NCBI GenBank assembly: GCA_965277735.1
Contig: CBDIDO010000001.1
Coordinates: forward strand, 124,001-188,000
Direction: 5' to 3'
Length of the DNA stretch: 64,000 bases
Origin: RH-AL1 sp965277735
GTDB lineage: Bacteria; Pseudomonadota; Alphaproteobacteria; Rhizobiales; Beijerinckiaceae
Shown here: positions 1 through 8,829 of the stretch, piece after piece
How positions within the stretch are numbered: the stretch's first letter is position 1
How the letters are laid out: each line of letters opens with the position of its first letter
Translations under genes and position numbers: made by a program
Notes under the pieces: model-generated
Told to the model about the DNA's origin: nothing
Seen by the model: only the letters and a program-made list of their open reading frames with translations
Databases searched by the model: none

Positions 1-846
1 ATGACGCCGGCCTCGAGCCTCGCCGACATGCTGTCGAAGCTGAAGGCGCCGCGCTCGATCTGGGTGATGCTGCCGGCCGGCCACATCACCGACGACACGA
101 TCATGGATCTCGCCAATCACATGGAGAAGGGCGACACCGTCATCGACGGCGGCAACTCGTTCTACAAGGACGACATCCGCCGCGCGAAGGAGCTGGAAAA
201 GAAGGAGCTGCACTATATCGACGTCGGCACGTCCGGCGGCGTGTGGGGCCTCGAGCGCGGCTATTGCATGATGATCGGCGGCGACGACGAGGCGGTGCAG
301 CGCATCGACCCGATCCTGAAGGCGCTGGCGCCCGGCGAGGGCAACATCGACAAGACCACGGGGCGCGACAAGTTCAACCACACTGCAGAGGAAGGCTACC
401 TGCACTGCGGGCCGGCGGGCTCGGGCCACTTCGTGAAGATGGTCCACAACGGCATCGAGTACGGCATCATGCAAGCCTATGCCGAAGGCTTCGACATCAT
501 GAAGAACAAGAACTCGGAGAGCCTTCCGAAGGATCAGCGCTACGACCTCCATCTCGCCGACATCGCCGAGGTGTGGCGGCGCGGCAGCGTCGTGGCATCA
601 TGGTTGCTGGACCTCACCGCGATCGCGCTCGCCGACAACGAGACGCTTTCGAAGTTCGAGGGCAACGTGTCGGATTCCGGCGAGGGCCGTTGGACCATCG
701 AGGCGGCGATCGAGGAGGCCGTGCCGGCGGAGGTGCTCTCCGCCGCACTCTACGCGCGCTTCCGGTCGCGCCAGGTCCACACCTTCGGCGAGAAGCTCCT
801 CTCGGCGATGCGCTTCCAGTTCGGCGGTCACCTCGAACTGAAGTAG
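1..846 (+). CDS. gnd: 6-phosphogluconate dehydrogenase, decarboxylating (5' end outside window)
   Basis: Oxidative decarboxylation of 6-phosphogluconate to ribulose 5-phosphate, third step of the cytosolic oxidative pentose phosphate pathway. The visible 281 residues lack the N-terminal Rossmann glycine motif, so the true start lies upstream of base 1; the methionine at base 1 is internal. Visible family motifs are GGNSFYKDD, the GPAGSGHFVKMVHNGIEYG region with the substrate-binding and catalytic Lys/Asn, and a short helical C-terminus. The expected full length of about 330 residues fits the shorter, often NAD-preferring type rather than the 470-residue enzyme; cofactor preference is inference. 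It is followed after 60 bases by zwf, on the same strand, consistent with one operon. Confidence 0.93.
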   Translation: MTPASSLADMLSKLKAPRSIWVMLPAGHITDDTIMDLANHMEKGDTVIDGGNSFYKDDIRRAKELEKKELHYIDVGTSGGVWGLERGYCMMIGGDDEAVQRIDPILKALAPGEGNIDKTTGRDKFNHTAEEGYLHCGPAGSGHFVKMVHNGIEYGIMQAYAEGFDIMKNKNSESLPKDQRYDLHLADIAEVWRRGSVVASWLLDLTAIALADNETLSKFEGNVSDSGEGRWTIEAAIEEAVPAEVLSAALYARFRSRQVHTFGEKLLSAMRFQFGGHLELK

Positions 847-906
847 CACCGCCCGTTCGAAATTTGGGCAAGTCGGCATAAGCCGAAATTGCCAGAGCGA
901 GGCACC

Positions 907-2457
907 ATGAACGAAATGCCCTTCAAGGCGGCGAAGACCTCCCACGGGACCGCCGTCGCGCCGCCTTGCGTCTTCGTCATCTTCGGCGCTTCCGGCGATC
1001 TGACGAAGCGCCTGCTGATGCCGGCGATCTACAACCTCGTGAACGAGGGCCTGCTCAACGAGGATTTCGCGATCCTCGGGATCAACCGCGGCGACGGCGA
1101 CGAGGAGGCGTTCCGCACGGGCCTCCTCAAGTCGATGACCGACATCATCGAGGCCGGCCACGGCGAAGCGGGCAAGCTCAACGTCGACGAGAAGGCGATC
1201 GCCTGGCTGAAGGGGCGGATCTTCCACCTCAAGGGCGACATCACCGACGAGAAGATGTTCGTCGGGCTGCGCAAGAAGATCGAGCAGCTCACGAAGGACA
1301 AGAAGCACGCCAACGTCGTCTTCTATCTCGCCACCGCGCCGGAGTTCTTCGGCCCGGTGGTGCAGGGGCTCGGCAAGGCCGGCCTCACCAAGCAGGGCGA
1401 CGACCAGTTCCGCCGCATCATCATCGAGAAGCCGTTCGGCACCGACCTGAAGTCGGCGCGCGCGCTCGACGAGCAGATCCTGAGCATTGTCGCCGAGGAT
1501 CAGATCTTCCGCATCGACCATTTCCTCGGCAAGGAGACGGTGCAGAACATCATGGTGCTGCGGTTCGCGAACTTCATGTTCGAGCCGATCTGGAATCGCG
1601 ACCACATCGACAGCATCCAGATCACCGCCGCCGAGACGGTCGGCGTCGAGATGCGCGGCAAGTTCTACGACAAGACCGGTGCGATGCGGGACATGGTGCC
1701 GAACCACATGTTCCAGCTCCTCGCGATGATGACGATGGAGGCGCCGAACTCGTTCGATGCCGACGCGATCCGCGCGGAAAAGGCGAAGGTGATCGAGGCG
1801 ATCCGGCGCATGTCGCCAGCGGAGGCGCTGAGGAACTCGGTGCGCGGCCAGTACGTGTTCGGCGAGGTGAAAGGCAAGGCGATGCAAGCCTATCGCCAGT
1901 CGCCCGACGTCGACACCAAGAGCAAGACCGAGACCTATCTCGCGCTGAAGCTCTTCATCGACAATTGGCGCTGGGCCGACGTGCCCTTCTACATCCGCAC
2001 CGGCAAGGCGATGACGGCGCGCAAGACCGAGGTGGCGATCCAGTTCAAGAAGGCGCCCGGCGTGCTGTTCCGCGACGTCGACGGCGGCGAGCTGTCGAAC
2101 TCGCGCCTCGTCTTCCGCATCCAGCCCGACGAGGGCGTGCAGATGCGCTTCTCGGTGAAGCAGCCGGGCCGCAAGGTGAAGCTCTCCGACGTCAACATGA
2201 ACTTCCGCTATTCCGACTACTTCAAGTCGGCGCCGTCGACCGGCTACGAGACGCTGATCTACGATTGCCTGATCGGCGACGCGACGCTGTTCCAGCGTGC
2301 CGACAACGTAGAGAGCGGCTGGGCCGTGGTGCAGCCGCTGCTCGACGCCTGGTCGGAGGGCCACGACCAGGTGCATTGGTACGAGGCGGGCTCTGCGGGT
2401 CCGACCGAGGCCGAAGACCTGCTTGCGCGCGACGGGCGCAAGTGGCTGGCGCTTTGA
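907..2457 (+). CDS. zwf: glucose-6-phosphate 1-dehydrogenase
   Basis: Oxidises glucose 6-phosphate to 6-phosphogluconolactone with NAD(P)+, the entry step of the oxidative pentose phosphate and Entner-Doudoroff routes. The 516 residues match the family's usual size. GASGDLTKRLL near residue 26 is the nucleotide-binding motif, RIDHFLGKETVQN carries the catalytic His, and the C-terminal half has the usual substrate and dimer region. I chose ATG 907, preceded by GAGCGAGG, over an in-frame TTG 18 bases upstream. It sits between gnd and a HAD phosphatase gene whose start is only 10 bases after this stop. Confidence 0.97.
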   Translation: MNEMPFKAAKTSHGTAVAPPCVFVIFGASGDLTKRLLMPAIYNLVNEGLLNEDFAILGINRGDGDEEAFRTGLLKSMTDIIEAGHGEAGKLNVDEKAIAWLKGRIFHLKGDITDEKMFVGLRKKIEQLTKDKKHANVVFYLATAPEFFGPVVQGLGKAGLTKQGDDQFRRIIIEKPFGTDLKSARALDEQILSIVAEDQIFRIDHFLGKETVQNIMVLRFANFMFEPIWNRDHIDSIQITAAETVGVEMRGKFYDKTGAMRDMVPNHMFQLLAMMTMEAPNSFDADAIRAEKAKVIEAIRRMSPAEALRNSVRGQYVFGEVKGKAMQAYRQSPDVDTKSKTETYLALKLFIDNWRWADVPFYIRTGKAMTARKTEVAIQFKKAPGVLFRDVDGGELSNSRLVFRIQPDEGVQMRFSVKQPGRKVKLSDVNMNFRYSDYFKSAPSTGYETLIYDCLIGDATLFQRADNVESGWAVVQPLLDAWSEGHDQVHWYEAGSAGPTEAEDLLARDGRKWLAL

Positions 2458-2467
2458 GGCGAGTGCT

Positions 2468-3301
2468 TTGACCTCAACCGATCGTATCTCGCTCCTCGTC
2501 TCCGATATCGACGGGACGCTGGTGACGAAGGACAAGACGCTGACGCCGGCGACGATCGCCGCCGCGCAGCGCCTGCAGGACGCCGGGGTGCGCATCGCGC
2601 TCGCCTCGAGCCGGCCGCCGGCCGGTTTCGCGATGCTGACCGAGCCGATGCAGCTGAAGGCGCCGATCGGCGCCTTCAATGGTGGTGCGATTCTCAACCC
2701 CGATCTCACGCTGATCGAGGAGACGCTGGTGACCCCGGAGGCGGCGCGCGTCGCGCTCGCCACCTTCGAGGAGTTCGGCGTCGACGCCTGGTTGTTCACG
2801 CGCGACACCTGGTACGTCTTCGACACCGGCGGCGCCCACGTGCCGAAGGAGCGGCGGACCTGCCAGATCGAGCCCGTCAAAGTCGACACGTTCGAGCCCT
2901 ACCTTGATCACATCGGCAAGCTCGTCGGCTCGTCCGATGATTTCGAGGCGGTCGCCGCCTGCGAGGCGATGCTGCAGAACCGGCTCGGGCGCGGCGCGAC
3001 CGCGAAACGTTCGCAGCCCTACTATCTCGACGTCACGCCGTTCGGCTTCGACAAGGGCGAGGCGACGCGCCGCATTGCGAAGGTGCTCGGCATACCGCTC
3101 GCTGAGGTCGCGGTGATCGGCGACCAGGCCAACGACCTGCCCATGTTCGAGGTCGCCGCCTTCAAGATCGCGATGGGCAACGGGATCGACAGCCTGAAGC
3201 ACATGGCCGACTTCGTCACCGACGACAACGAGCACGACGGCTGGGCCGCGGCTGTCGATCGCTTCCTCCTGCCCCGCGCGGCGCTGGCGAATCCCGCATG
3301 A
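2468..3301 (+). CDS. HAD-IIB (Cof-type) sugar-phosphate phosphatase, copy 1
   Basis: A 277-residue member of the HAD-IIB family, cytosolic Mg-dependent phosphatases acting mainly on sugar phosphates. All four HAD motifs are visible: DIDGTLV (nucleophile Asp) near residue 12, the Ser in SSRPP, a Lys in the FDKGEA segment, and GDQANDLPMF. The start is inferred as TTG 2468, with GAGGCGAG 5 bases upstream; no suitable ATG is in frame. The stop overlaps the next gene's start (ATGA), implying translational coupling to copy 2, which has the same length and similar sequence. The location between zwf and pgl suggests clearing or recycling a phosphorylated sugar acid, but the substrate cannot be read from sequence. 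Confidence 0.85.
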   Translation: MTSTDRISLLVSDIDGTLVTKDKTLTPATIAAAQRLQDAGVRIALASSRPPAGFAMLTEPMQLKAPIGAFNGGAILNPDLTLIEETLVTPEAARVALATFEEFGVDAWLFTRDTWYVFDTGGAHVPKERRTCQIEPVKVDTFEPYLDHIGKLVGSSDDFEAVAACEAMLQNRLGRGATAKRSQPYYLDVTPFGFDKGEATRRIAKVLGIPLAEVAVIGDQANDLPMFEVAAFKIAMGNGIDSLKHMADFVTDDNEHDGWAAAVDRFLLPRAALANPA

Positions 3302-4131
3302 GCCGCGATCCGAAAACGATCTCCCTGCTACTCGCCGACGTCGACGGTACGCTCGTCACGCACGAGAAGGTGCTGACCGAAAAGAGCAAGGCCGCAATCG
3401 CCAAGCTGAAGGAGGCCGGCATCAAGTTCGCGATCACCAGCGGACGGCCACCGAAGGGCATGGAGATGGTGATCAAGCCGCTGGCGATCGACACGCCCGT
3501 CGGCGGCTTCAACGGTGGCCTCTACACCAAGGCCGATCTCACGCCGATCGAGGAGCGCAAGATCCCGCCGGAGATCGCCCGCGAGGTGGTCGAGATCATC
3601 GTCGACCACGGGCTCGATGCGTGGCTCTACGCCGGCAACGATTGGCTGATCCACAAAAAGGACGCGCCGCACGTCGCGCGCGAGCAGAGGACCGTGCAAT
3701 TCGAGCCGAAAGTCGTCGCGGATTTCGGCGAGGCGATCGAGAACGCCGTAAAGATCGTCGGCGTCAGCGACGATCACGACGTGATCCACAAGTGCGCCAA
3801 GGACATCCACGAAAAGTACGGTGAGAAGGTCACCGCGGCGCTGTCGCAGCCCTATTACCTCGACGTGACGCATCCTCAGGCCAACAAGGGCGCGGTCGTC
3901 GGCTACCTCTCCGAAAAGCTCGGCATCCCGAAAAACGAGATCGCGACGATCGGCGACAGCGAGAACGACGTCACCATGTTCAAGCAGGGCGGCTTCGCGA
4001 TCGCCATGGGCAATGCCGACGCGGAGACGCAGGGCCAAGCCGATGTCGTCGTCGCCGATTGCGACAGCGAGGGCTTCGCCGAGGCGATCGAGAAGCACAT
4101 CCTGCCGCGCGCGAAGGGAGGAAGCCGATGA
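3298..4131 (+). CDS. HAD-IIB (Cof-type) sugar-phosphate phosphatase, copy 2
   Basis: Paralogue of the preceding gene, also 277 residues. Motifs: DVDGTLV near residue 13, SGRPPKG, ANKGAVVGYL with the conserved Lys, and GDSENDVTMF. Both copies share segments such as SQPYYLDVT and the GGFNGG/GAFNGG turn, so they look like a tandem duplication that has diverged well. ATG overlaps the upstream stop, and this gene's stop in turn overlaps the start of pgl. It is therefore embedded in a tightly coupled zwf-HAD-HAD-pgl unit. Function beyond a sugar-phosphate phosphatase is unknown. Confidence 0.87.
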   Translation: MSRDPKTISLLLADVDGTLVTHEKVLTEKSKAAIAKLKEAGIKFAITSGRPPKGMEMVIKPLAIDTPVGGFNGGLYTKADLTPIEERKIPPEIAREVVEIIVDHGLDAWLYAGNDWLIHKKDAPHVAREQRTVQFEPKVVADFGEAIENAVKIVGVSDDHDVIHKCAKDIHEKYGEKVTAALSQPYYLDVTHPQANKGAVVGYLSEKLGIPKNEIATIGDSENDVTMFKQGGFAIAMGNADAETQGQADVVVADCDSEGFAEAIEKHILPRAKGGSR

Positions 4132-4847
4132 CACCGAAGCTCGAAGTCAGCGCCGACAAGACCGCGCTCGCCGCGCATCTCGCCGACTGGCTCGTCGCTC
4201 GCATTGCCGCGACGAAGGGGCCGTTCGCCTTCAACCTCTCCGGCGGCTCGACTCCGAAGACGCTCTACGCGCTGCTCGCGACCGACGCCTATTGCGACAA
4301 GATCGACTGGAGCCGCGTGCACATCTTCTTCGGCGACGAGCGTTTCGTGCCGCCGGATCATCCGGACTCCAACTATCGCATGGCGCGCGAGGCGATGCTC
4401 GCCCACGTGCCGATCCCGCCCGAGAACGTCCACGCCGTGCCGACGACGCATGGCTCGCCGGAGGAGGCCGCGGCCAGCTACGCGGCGACGCTGCAGAGCT
4501 TCTACGGCAGCGAGACGCTCGACCCCGCGCGCGCGCTCTTCGCCGTCACCCTGCTCGGGATGGGCGAGGACGGGCACACCGCCTCGCTGTTCCCCGGCAC
4601 GGCGGCGCTTGCCGAGCGCAAGGCCTGGGTCACCTCGGTAATCGGCGCCAAGCCCGAGCCGCGCATCACGATGACCTATCCGGTGCTCGATTCCTCCGCG
4701 GCGCTGATCTTCCTCGTCGCAGGCGCCGGCAAGGACGAGATGCTCGAGCGCCTTCGCGCCGGCGACCAGGCGCTACCCGCCGCCCACGTGCAGCCGGTCG
4801 GCGAATTCTACATTTTCTGCGACGAGGCTGCCGTCGGGGAGGCCTGA
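4128..4847 (+). CDS. pgl: 6-phosphogluconolactonase
   Basis: Hydrolyses 6-phosphoglucono-lactone to 6-phosphogluconate in the cytosol. The 239 residues contain the NLSGGSTPKTLY phosphate-binding motif, GDERFVPPDHPDSNY, and GMGEDGHTASLFPG, all typical of the SOL/DevB type. ATG 4128 has a strong GGAGGAAG site and overlaps the upstream stop by four bases. With gnd and zwf it completes the oxidative branch. The bases following the stop hold a short G+C-rich palindrome that may end this transcript before glcD. Confidence 0.96.
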   Translation: MTPKLEVSADKTALAAHLADWLVARIAATKGPFAFNLSGGSTPKTLYALLATDAYCDKIDWSRVHIFFGDERFVPPDHPDSNYRMAREAMLAHVPIPPENVHAVPTTHGSPEEAAASYAATLQSFYGSETLDPARALFAVTLLGMGEDGHTASLFPGTAALAERKAWVTSVIGAKPEPRITMTYPVLDSSAALIFLVAGAGKDEMLERLRAGDQALPAAHVQPVGEFYIFCDEAAVGEA

Positions 4848-4851
4848 CGCC

Positions 4852-4880
4852 CTCCCCCCTCCCGCTTGCGGGAGAAGGGA
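4852..4880. repeat. partial copy of an intergenic palindromic repeat / possible terminator
   Basis: CTCCCGC, TT, GCGGGAG forms a perfect 7-bp hairpin just after the pgl stop, followed by AAGGGAG. The same core occurs twice, in full, between tolB and tolA in this window. It has no T-run, so it is more likely a repetitive extragenic palindrome that could also slow or end transcription. Confidence 0.55.
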
Positions 4881-4935
4881 GCCATCTTGCCCCGCTTGGC
4901 GCATCGGTCCATCGTCGGCATGAAAGGACCCTGCG

Positions 4936-6429
4936 ATGACCCTCCTGATGCCCAAGGCCGAGGCGGCGATCCTCGAGAAACGCGCCGAGATCGTCGCCCG
5001 GCTCGAAAAGATCCTCGCGCCGGCCCGCGTGCTCTCCAACGACCGGCAGATGCGCCCCTACGAGTGCGACGCGGTCACCATGTATCGCCAGCTACCGCTC
5101 GTCGTCGCGCTGCCGGAGACGGTCGCCGAGGTGTCGGCAATCATGGCGCTGGCGAAGGAGCTCAACGTCAAGGTCGTGCCGCGCGGCGGCGGCACCTCGC
5201 TGTCCGGCGGCTCGCTGCCGCTCGAGGACGGCATCCTGCTCGCCATGGGCAAGTTCAACAAGATTTTGGAGGTCGACTACGAGAACCGCTGCGCGGTCGT
5301 GCAGCCGGGCGTCGCCAATCTCGCGATCACCAAGGCGGTCGAGGGCCGCGGCTTCTATTACGCGCCGGACCCGTCGTCGCAGATCGCCTGCTCGATCGGC
5401 GGCAATGTCGGCGAGAATTCCGGCGGCATCCACAGCCTCAAATATGGTCTGACCACCAACAATATCCTTGGTCTTGAGATCGTGCTGATGGGGGGCGAGG
5501 TGATCCGGCTCGGCGGCAAGCACCTCGATTCCGACCTCTACGACATCATCGGGATCCTCACCGGCTCGGAGGGCCTGCTCGGTGTCATCACCGAGGTGAC
5601 GGTGCGCATCCTCAAGAAGCCCGAGGTCGCGCGCGGCGTGCTGCTCGGTTTCCCGACGGTCGAGGCCGGCTGCGATTGCGTCGCCGCGATCATCGCCGAG
5701 GGCATCATCCCCGGCGGAATGGAGATGATGGACAACGCCTGCATCGTCGCCGTGCAGAATTTCCAGCCCTGCGGCTACCCCAAGGATGCGGCCTCGCTCG
5801 TCATCGTCGAGCTCGACGGCACCGCATCCGAGGTCGACCATCTGATCGAGCGCGTCTCGGCGATCGCCGAGAAGGAGGGGGCCGACACCATCAAGGTCTC
5901 CACGTCCGACGAGGAGCGCGCGCAATTCTGGCAGGGCCGCAAGAACGCCTTCCCGGCCGCCGGCGCGATGGGCCCCGACTATCTCTGCATGGACGGCACG
6001 ATCCCGCGCAAGCAGCTCGCGCATGTGCTCGCCCGCATGGACGAGCTGGCCGCCAAGCACGAGCTGCGCGTCGCCAACGTCTTCCACGCCGGCGACGGCA
6101 ACTTGCATCCGCTGATCCTCTACGACGCATCGAAGGACGGCGACATCGAGCGCGCCGAGGCGTTCGGCGCCGACATCCTGCGCCTCTGCGTCGAGGTCGG
6201 CGGCGTGCTGACCGGCGAGCACGGGGTCGGCGTCGAGAAGCGCGACCTCATGGGGACGATGTTCACCGAGATCGATCTGCAGCAGCAGCAGCGCCTGAAA
6301 TGCGCGTTCGACCCGGAGCACCGGCTCAACCCGGGCAAGGTGTTCCCGACGCTGCACCGGTGCGCCGAGCTCGGCAAGATGCACGTGCATGCCGGAAAGG
6401 TCGCGTTCCCGGAGCTGCCGCGGTTCTGA
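4936..6429 (+). CDS. glcD: glycolate oxidase FAD subunit / FAD-linked oxidase
   Basis: Flavin subunit that oxidises glycolate (or D-lactate-like 2-hydroxyacids) to the 2-keto acid, feeding electrons to the membrane chain. The 497 residues show the VAO-type FAD fold: VVPRGGGTSLSGGSLP near residue 80, GGNVGENSGGIHSLKYG near 160, then a C-terminal FAD oxidase domain with HAGDGNLHP and GEHGVGVEK. ATG 4936 follows GAAAGGA. Related enzymes need GlcE and GlcF subunits; a glcE is found alone at 52.8 kb and no glcF is visible, so the complex is encoded in pieces or GlcD works with other partners. D-lactate dehydrogenase is an alternative. Confidence 0.88.
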   Translation: MTLLMPKAEAAILEKRAEIVARLEKILAPARVLSNDRQMRPYECDAVTMYRQLPLVVALPETVAEVSAIMALAKELNVKVVPRGGGTSLSGGSLPLEDGILLAMGKFNKILEVDYENRCAVVQPGVANLAITKAVEGRGFYYAPDPSSQIACSIGGNVGENSGGIHSLKYGLTTNNILGLEIVLMGGEVIRLGGKHLDSDLYDIIGILTGSEGLLGVITEVTVRILKKPEVARGVLLGFPTVEAGCDCVAAIIAEGIIPGGMEMMDNACIVAVQNFQPCGYPKDAASLVIVELDGTASEVDHLIERVSAIAEKEGADTIKVSTSDEERAQFWQGRKNAFPAAGAMGPDYLCMDGTIPRKQLAHVLARMDELAAKHELRVANVFHAGDGNLHPLILYDASKDGDIERAEAFGADILRLCVEVGGVLTGEHGVGVEKRDLMGTMFTEIDLQQQQRLKCAFDPEHRLNPGKVFPTLHRCAELGKMHVHAGKVAFPELPRF

Positions 6430-6450
6430 GCTGCGGCAGCGCCGCTAGCT
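6429..6450. terminator. short hairpin between convergent glcD and htpG
   Basis: GCGGC, AGC, GCCGC forms a 5-bp stem flanked by AGCT on both sides and spans the two convergent stop codons. It is too short and lacks T-runs, so a terminator role is only possible. Confidence 0.3.
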
Positions 6451-8433
6451 CGCCTGCGCCGCTTTCGTCAGCACGCGCGTGAGCCGCGCGGAAAACCCCT
6501 GCGCGTCGGCCGGCTTCTCGCCTTCCATCAGGCGCGCCTCGTCGAGCAGCAGCCAGACGATGTCCTCGAACGCCGCCTTGTCGGCGCCCTCGACATGGGC
6601 GGCGAGCGCCCCGATCAGCGGGTGCGACGGGTTGACCTCCAGCACTGGCTTCGAGCCCTGGCCGGCGAGCTGGCCGTGCTCGGCCAGCATGCGCTCCAGC
6701 CGCAGGTCGAGGCCCCGATCCTGCGCAACCAGGCAGGCCGGGCTCTCCGACAGGCGGTCGGAGGCGCGCACGTCCTCGACCTGCTCGCCGAGCGTCTGCT
6801 TCATCAACGCGAAGAGCGAGGCTTGCTCGGGCGAGGCGTCCGCCTTGGGCGCCTCCTTGCCCTCGGCAAGCGGGATGTCCTTGATGTCGGCCGCGCCCTG
6901 CGAGATCGACTTGAACGGCTTGCCCTCGTAGCCCGCCGCGCTGCCGACCCAGAAGGCGTCGATCGGATCGGGCAGCAGCAGCACCTCGATGCCGCGCGCG
7001 GAGAAGCCTTCGAGCTGCGGGCTCGCCTGCAGCCGCTTCAGGTCCTCGCCGAGCATGTAGTAGATCGAGGTCTGGTTCTCCTTAAGGCCGGCGACGTAGT
7101 CGGCGAGCGTGCGCTTGCCGTCGGGATGCGTCGAGGTCGCGAAGCGCGCCATCTTGTAGATCGCGTCGCGCCGCTCGGGATCCTCGTAGAGCCCCTCCTT
7201 GAGGACCGAGCCGAAGTTCTCCCACACGGCCGCGAACTTCTCCGGCTCGCTCTCGGCGAACTTGACGAGCTCCTGCACGATGCGGTTCGCGACGCCCTTC
7301 TTGATCGCGGCGAAAACGGCGCTTTCCTGAATCAGCTCGCGCGAGACGTTGAGCGGCAGGTCGGCGGAATCGACGACCAGGCGGATGAAGCGCAGCCAGT
7401 TCGGCACGATCTCGGCATCCGACGAGATCAGCACGCGGCGCACGTAGAGCTTGGCCTTGCCCTTGCGACCGGGATCGAACAGGTCGAACGGCCGCGAGCC
7501 GGGCACGAAGGCGAGCACGGTGTACTCGTGGCGGCCCTCGGCGCGCCAATGGATGGTCAGCGCCGGCTCGTCGAACTGGCCGGCGAGATTGTTGTAGAAG
7601 TCCTTGTACTGCTCCGGCGTCACCGCGCTCTTCGGCTTGGCCCACAGCGCCGTGCCCTCTGACAGGCTCTTCGGCTCGTCGCCGGCCGCCTCGATCAGGT
7701 TGATCGGCACGGCGATGGCGCCGGAATGCTCGCGGACGATGCGTTCCAGCGTGTGCGCCTCGAGGTATTCCTGCGAGTCCGCGTTGAGGTGCAGCGTGAC
7801 GCGCGTGCCGCGCACCGGCGCGACGTCGAGCGCGAGGGGTGCGATGGCGTAGGAGCCCTTGCCGTCGGAGGTCCAGCGATTGGCAAAGTCGGCGCCGGCG
7901 CGGCGCGTGTCGACCTCGACCTCGTCGGCGACCATGAAGGCCGAATAGAAGCCGATGCCGAACTGGCCGATGAGATCGGCGGCCTTCTCGGCCTGCTCGC
8001 CCTCGTCTTTCACCGGCCCCTTGGCGGCGGCCATCCGATCCAGAAAGGCGCGGGTGCCGGACGAGGCGATCGTGCCGAGCGCGTCGCGCAGGTCCTGCTC
8101 GCTCATGCCGATGCCGTTGTCGGCGATCGACAGCGTCTTGGCGTCCTTGTCGATCGCGATCGTGATGCCGAACGGCTGGCCGTCCTGCGTGAGGGACGGC
8201 TCGGCGATCGCCTCGTAGCGGAGCTTCTCGCAGGCATCGGCGGCGTTCGAGATCAGCTCGCGCAGGAAGATGTCGCGCTCGGAATAGACCGAATGCACCA
8301 TGAGGTGCAGGAGCCGGGCGACATCGGCCTGGAAGGCGTGGGTCGTGCCCTCGCGCTGGCTCGGCTCGGTGATGGTGCCCTCCGGCGTCGCGCCTGTCGG
8401 CGCATTCGCGGTGGTCTCCTCGCCGGTCGTCAT
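6445..8433 (-). CDS. htpG: molecular chaperone HtpG (Hsp90)
   Basis: Cytosolic ATP-dependent Hsp90 chaperone, active as a dimer. The 662 residues show the N-terminal GHKL ATPase (ELISNAADACEKLRYEA, DNGIGMS, GQFGIGFYSAFMV), the middle domain (NWLRFIRLVVDSADLPLNVSREL region) and the C-terminal dimerisation domain. An unusual stretch of about 28 hydrophilic residues precedes the usual start of homology (FQADVARLLHLMVHSVYSE). ATG 8433 is preceded by GGAG. No heat-shock element could be assigned in the upstream gap. Confidence 0.97.
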   Translation of the reverse strand: MTTGEETTANAPTGATPEGTITEPSQREGTTHAFQADVARLLHLMVHSVYSERDIFLRELISNAADACEKLRYEAIAEPSLTQDGQPFGITIAIDKDAKTLSIADNGIGMSEQDLRDALGTIASSGTRAFLDRMAAAKGPVKDEGEQAEKAADLIGQFGIGFYSAFMVADEVEVDTRRAGADFANRWTSDGKGSYAIAPLALDVAPVRGTRVTLHLNADSQEYLEAHTLERIVREHSGAIAVPINLIEAAGDEPKSLSEGTALWAKPKSAVTPEQYKDFYNNLAGQFDEPALTIHWRAEGRHEYTVLAFVPGSRPFDLFDPGRKGKAKLYVRRVLISSDAEIVPNWLRFIRLVVDSADLPLNVSRELIQESAVFAAIKKGVANRIVQELVKFAESEPEKFAAVWENFGSVLKEGLYEDPERRDAIYKMARFATSTHPDGKRTLADYVAGLKENQTSIYYMLGEDLKRLQASPQLEGFSARGIEVLLLPDPIDAFWVGSAAGYEGKPFKSISQGAADIKDIPLAEGKEAPKADASPEQASLFALMKQTLGEQVEDVRASDRLSESPACLVAQDRGLDLRLERMLAEHGQLAGQGSKPVLEVNPSHPLIGALAAHVEGADKAAFEDIVWLLLDEARLMEGEKPADAQGFSARLTRVLTKAAQAS

Positions 8434-8594
8434 GTCGCAAAGCTCCGTTTTCTCAAGGTCCGGGACGCAGGAAAGCGCCCCGAATGATCGCTACCAATTT
8501 TGGGCGTTGATATCGCTTCGCAATTTTCCAATTTCAAGCCGCGCGACGGCAAGCTGGCCAAAGAGACCAATCAAGAAGCTGCCTGAAACGACAC

Positions 8595-8626
8595 GGGCCG
8601 GCCGGAGCAACACTCCTGGCCGGCCC
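8595..8626. terminator. strong 13-bp inverted repeat
   Basis: GGGCCGGCCGGAG pairs with CTCC-T-GGCCGGCCC across a 5-base loop with one bulged T. On the plus strand a TTTT run follows about 13 bases later; on the minus strand a short T-rich stretch follows. It probably ends transcription from the MFS gene or insulates htpG. Confidence 0.5.
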
Positions 8627-8781
8627 GCTATCGCTCGCGTTTTCTTCAAAATCCTGCAGGCGCCTCGGCGGGCTGGGGGGCTGACGAAACCGAGACGGAC
8701 GCAGGACGTGCGGCGACGGTCACGGTGTGCCCGCATCCTGGGGCATCGACGCGGCTCCAGCTGGGCCAAAATATGGCGGGC

Positions 8782-8810
8782 GATCACGGACGCGTTCAAC
8801 GTCCGCGATC
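8782..8810 (-). terminator. hairpin directly downstream of the MFS transporter gene
   Basis: GATC-A-CGGACG pairs with CGTCCG-C-GATC across a 7-base loop, 20 bases past the stop codon at 8830. In the minus direction the hairpin is followed by a mixed stretch and then ATATTTT, so it could act as a weak terminator or an mRNA 3' stabiliser. Confidence 0.4.
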
Positions 8811-8829
8811 GGTCTGCCAGCTCAGGCGG

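Larger units (their letters stand above)
8434..8829. other. 396-base gap with two inverted repeats, no supported gene
   Basis: The gap lies upstream of htpG and downstream of the MFS gene, both on the minus strand. A minus-strand open frame of about 100 codons here has no recognisable composition or ribosome site. The gap should hold the htpG promoter and the MFS transcript end. Two hairpins inside are listed separately. Confidence 0.6.

Noticed and set aside
8491..8799. Minus-strand frame of about 100 codons in the htpG gap
   Set aside because: Basic, low-complexity translation, no ribosome site, and the stretch overlaps two hairpins.
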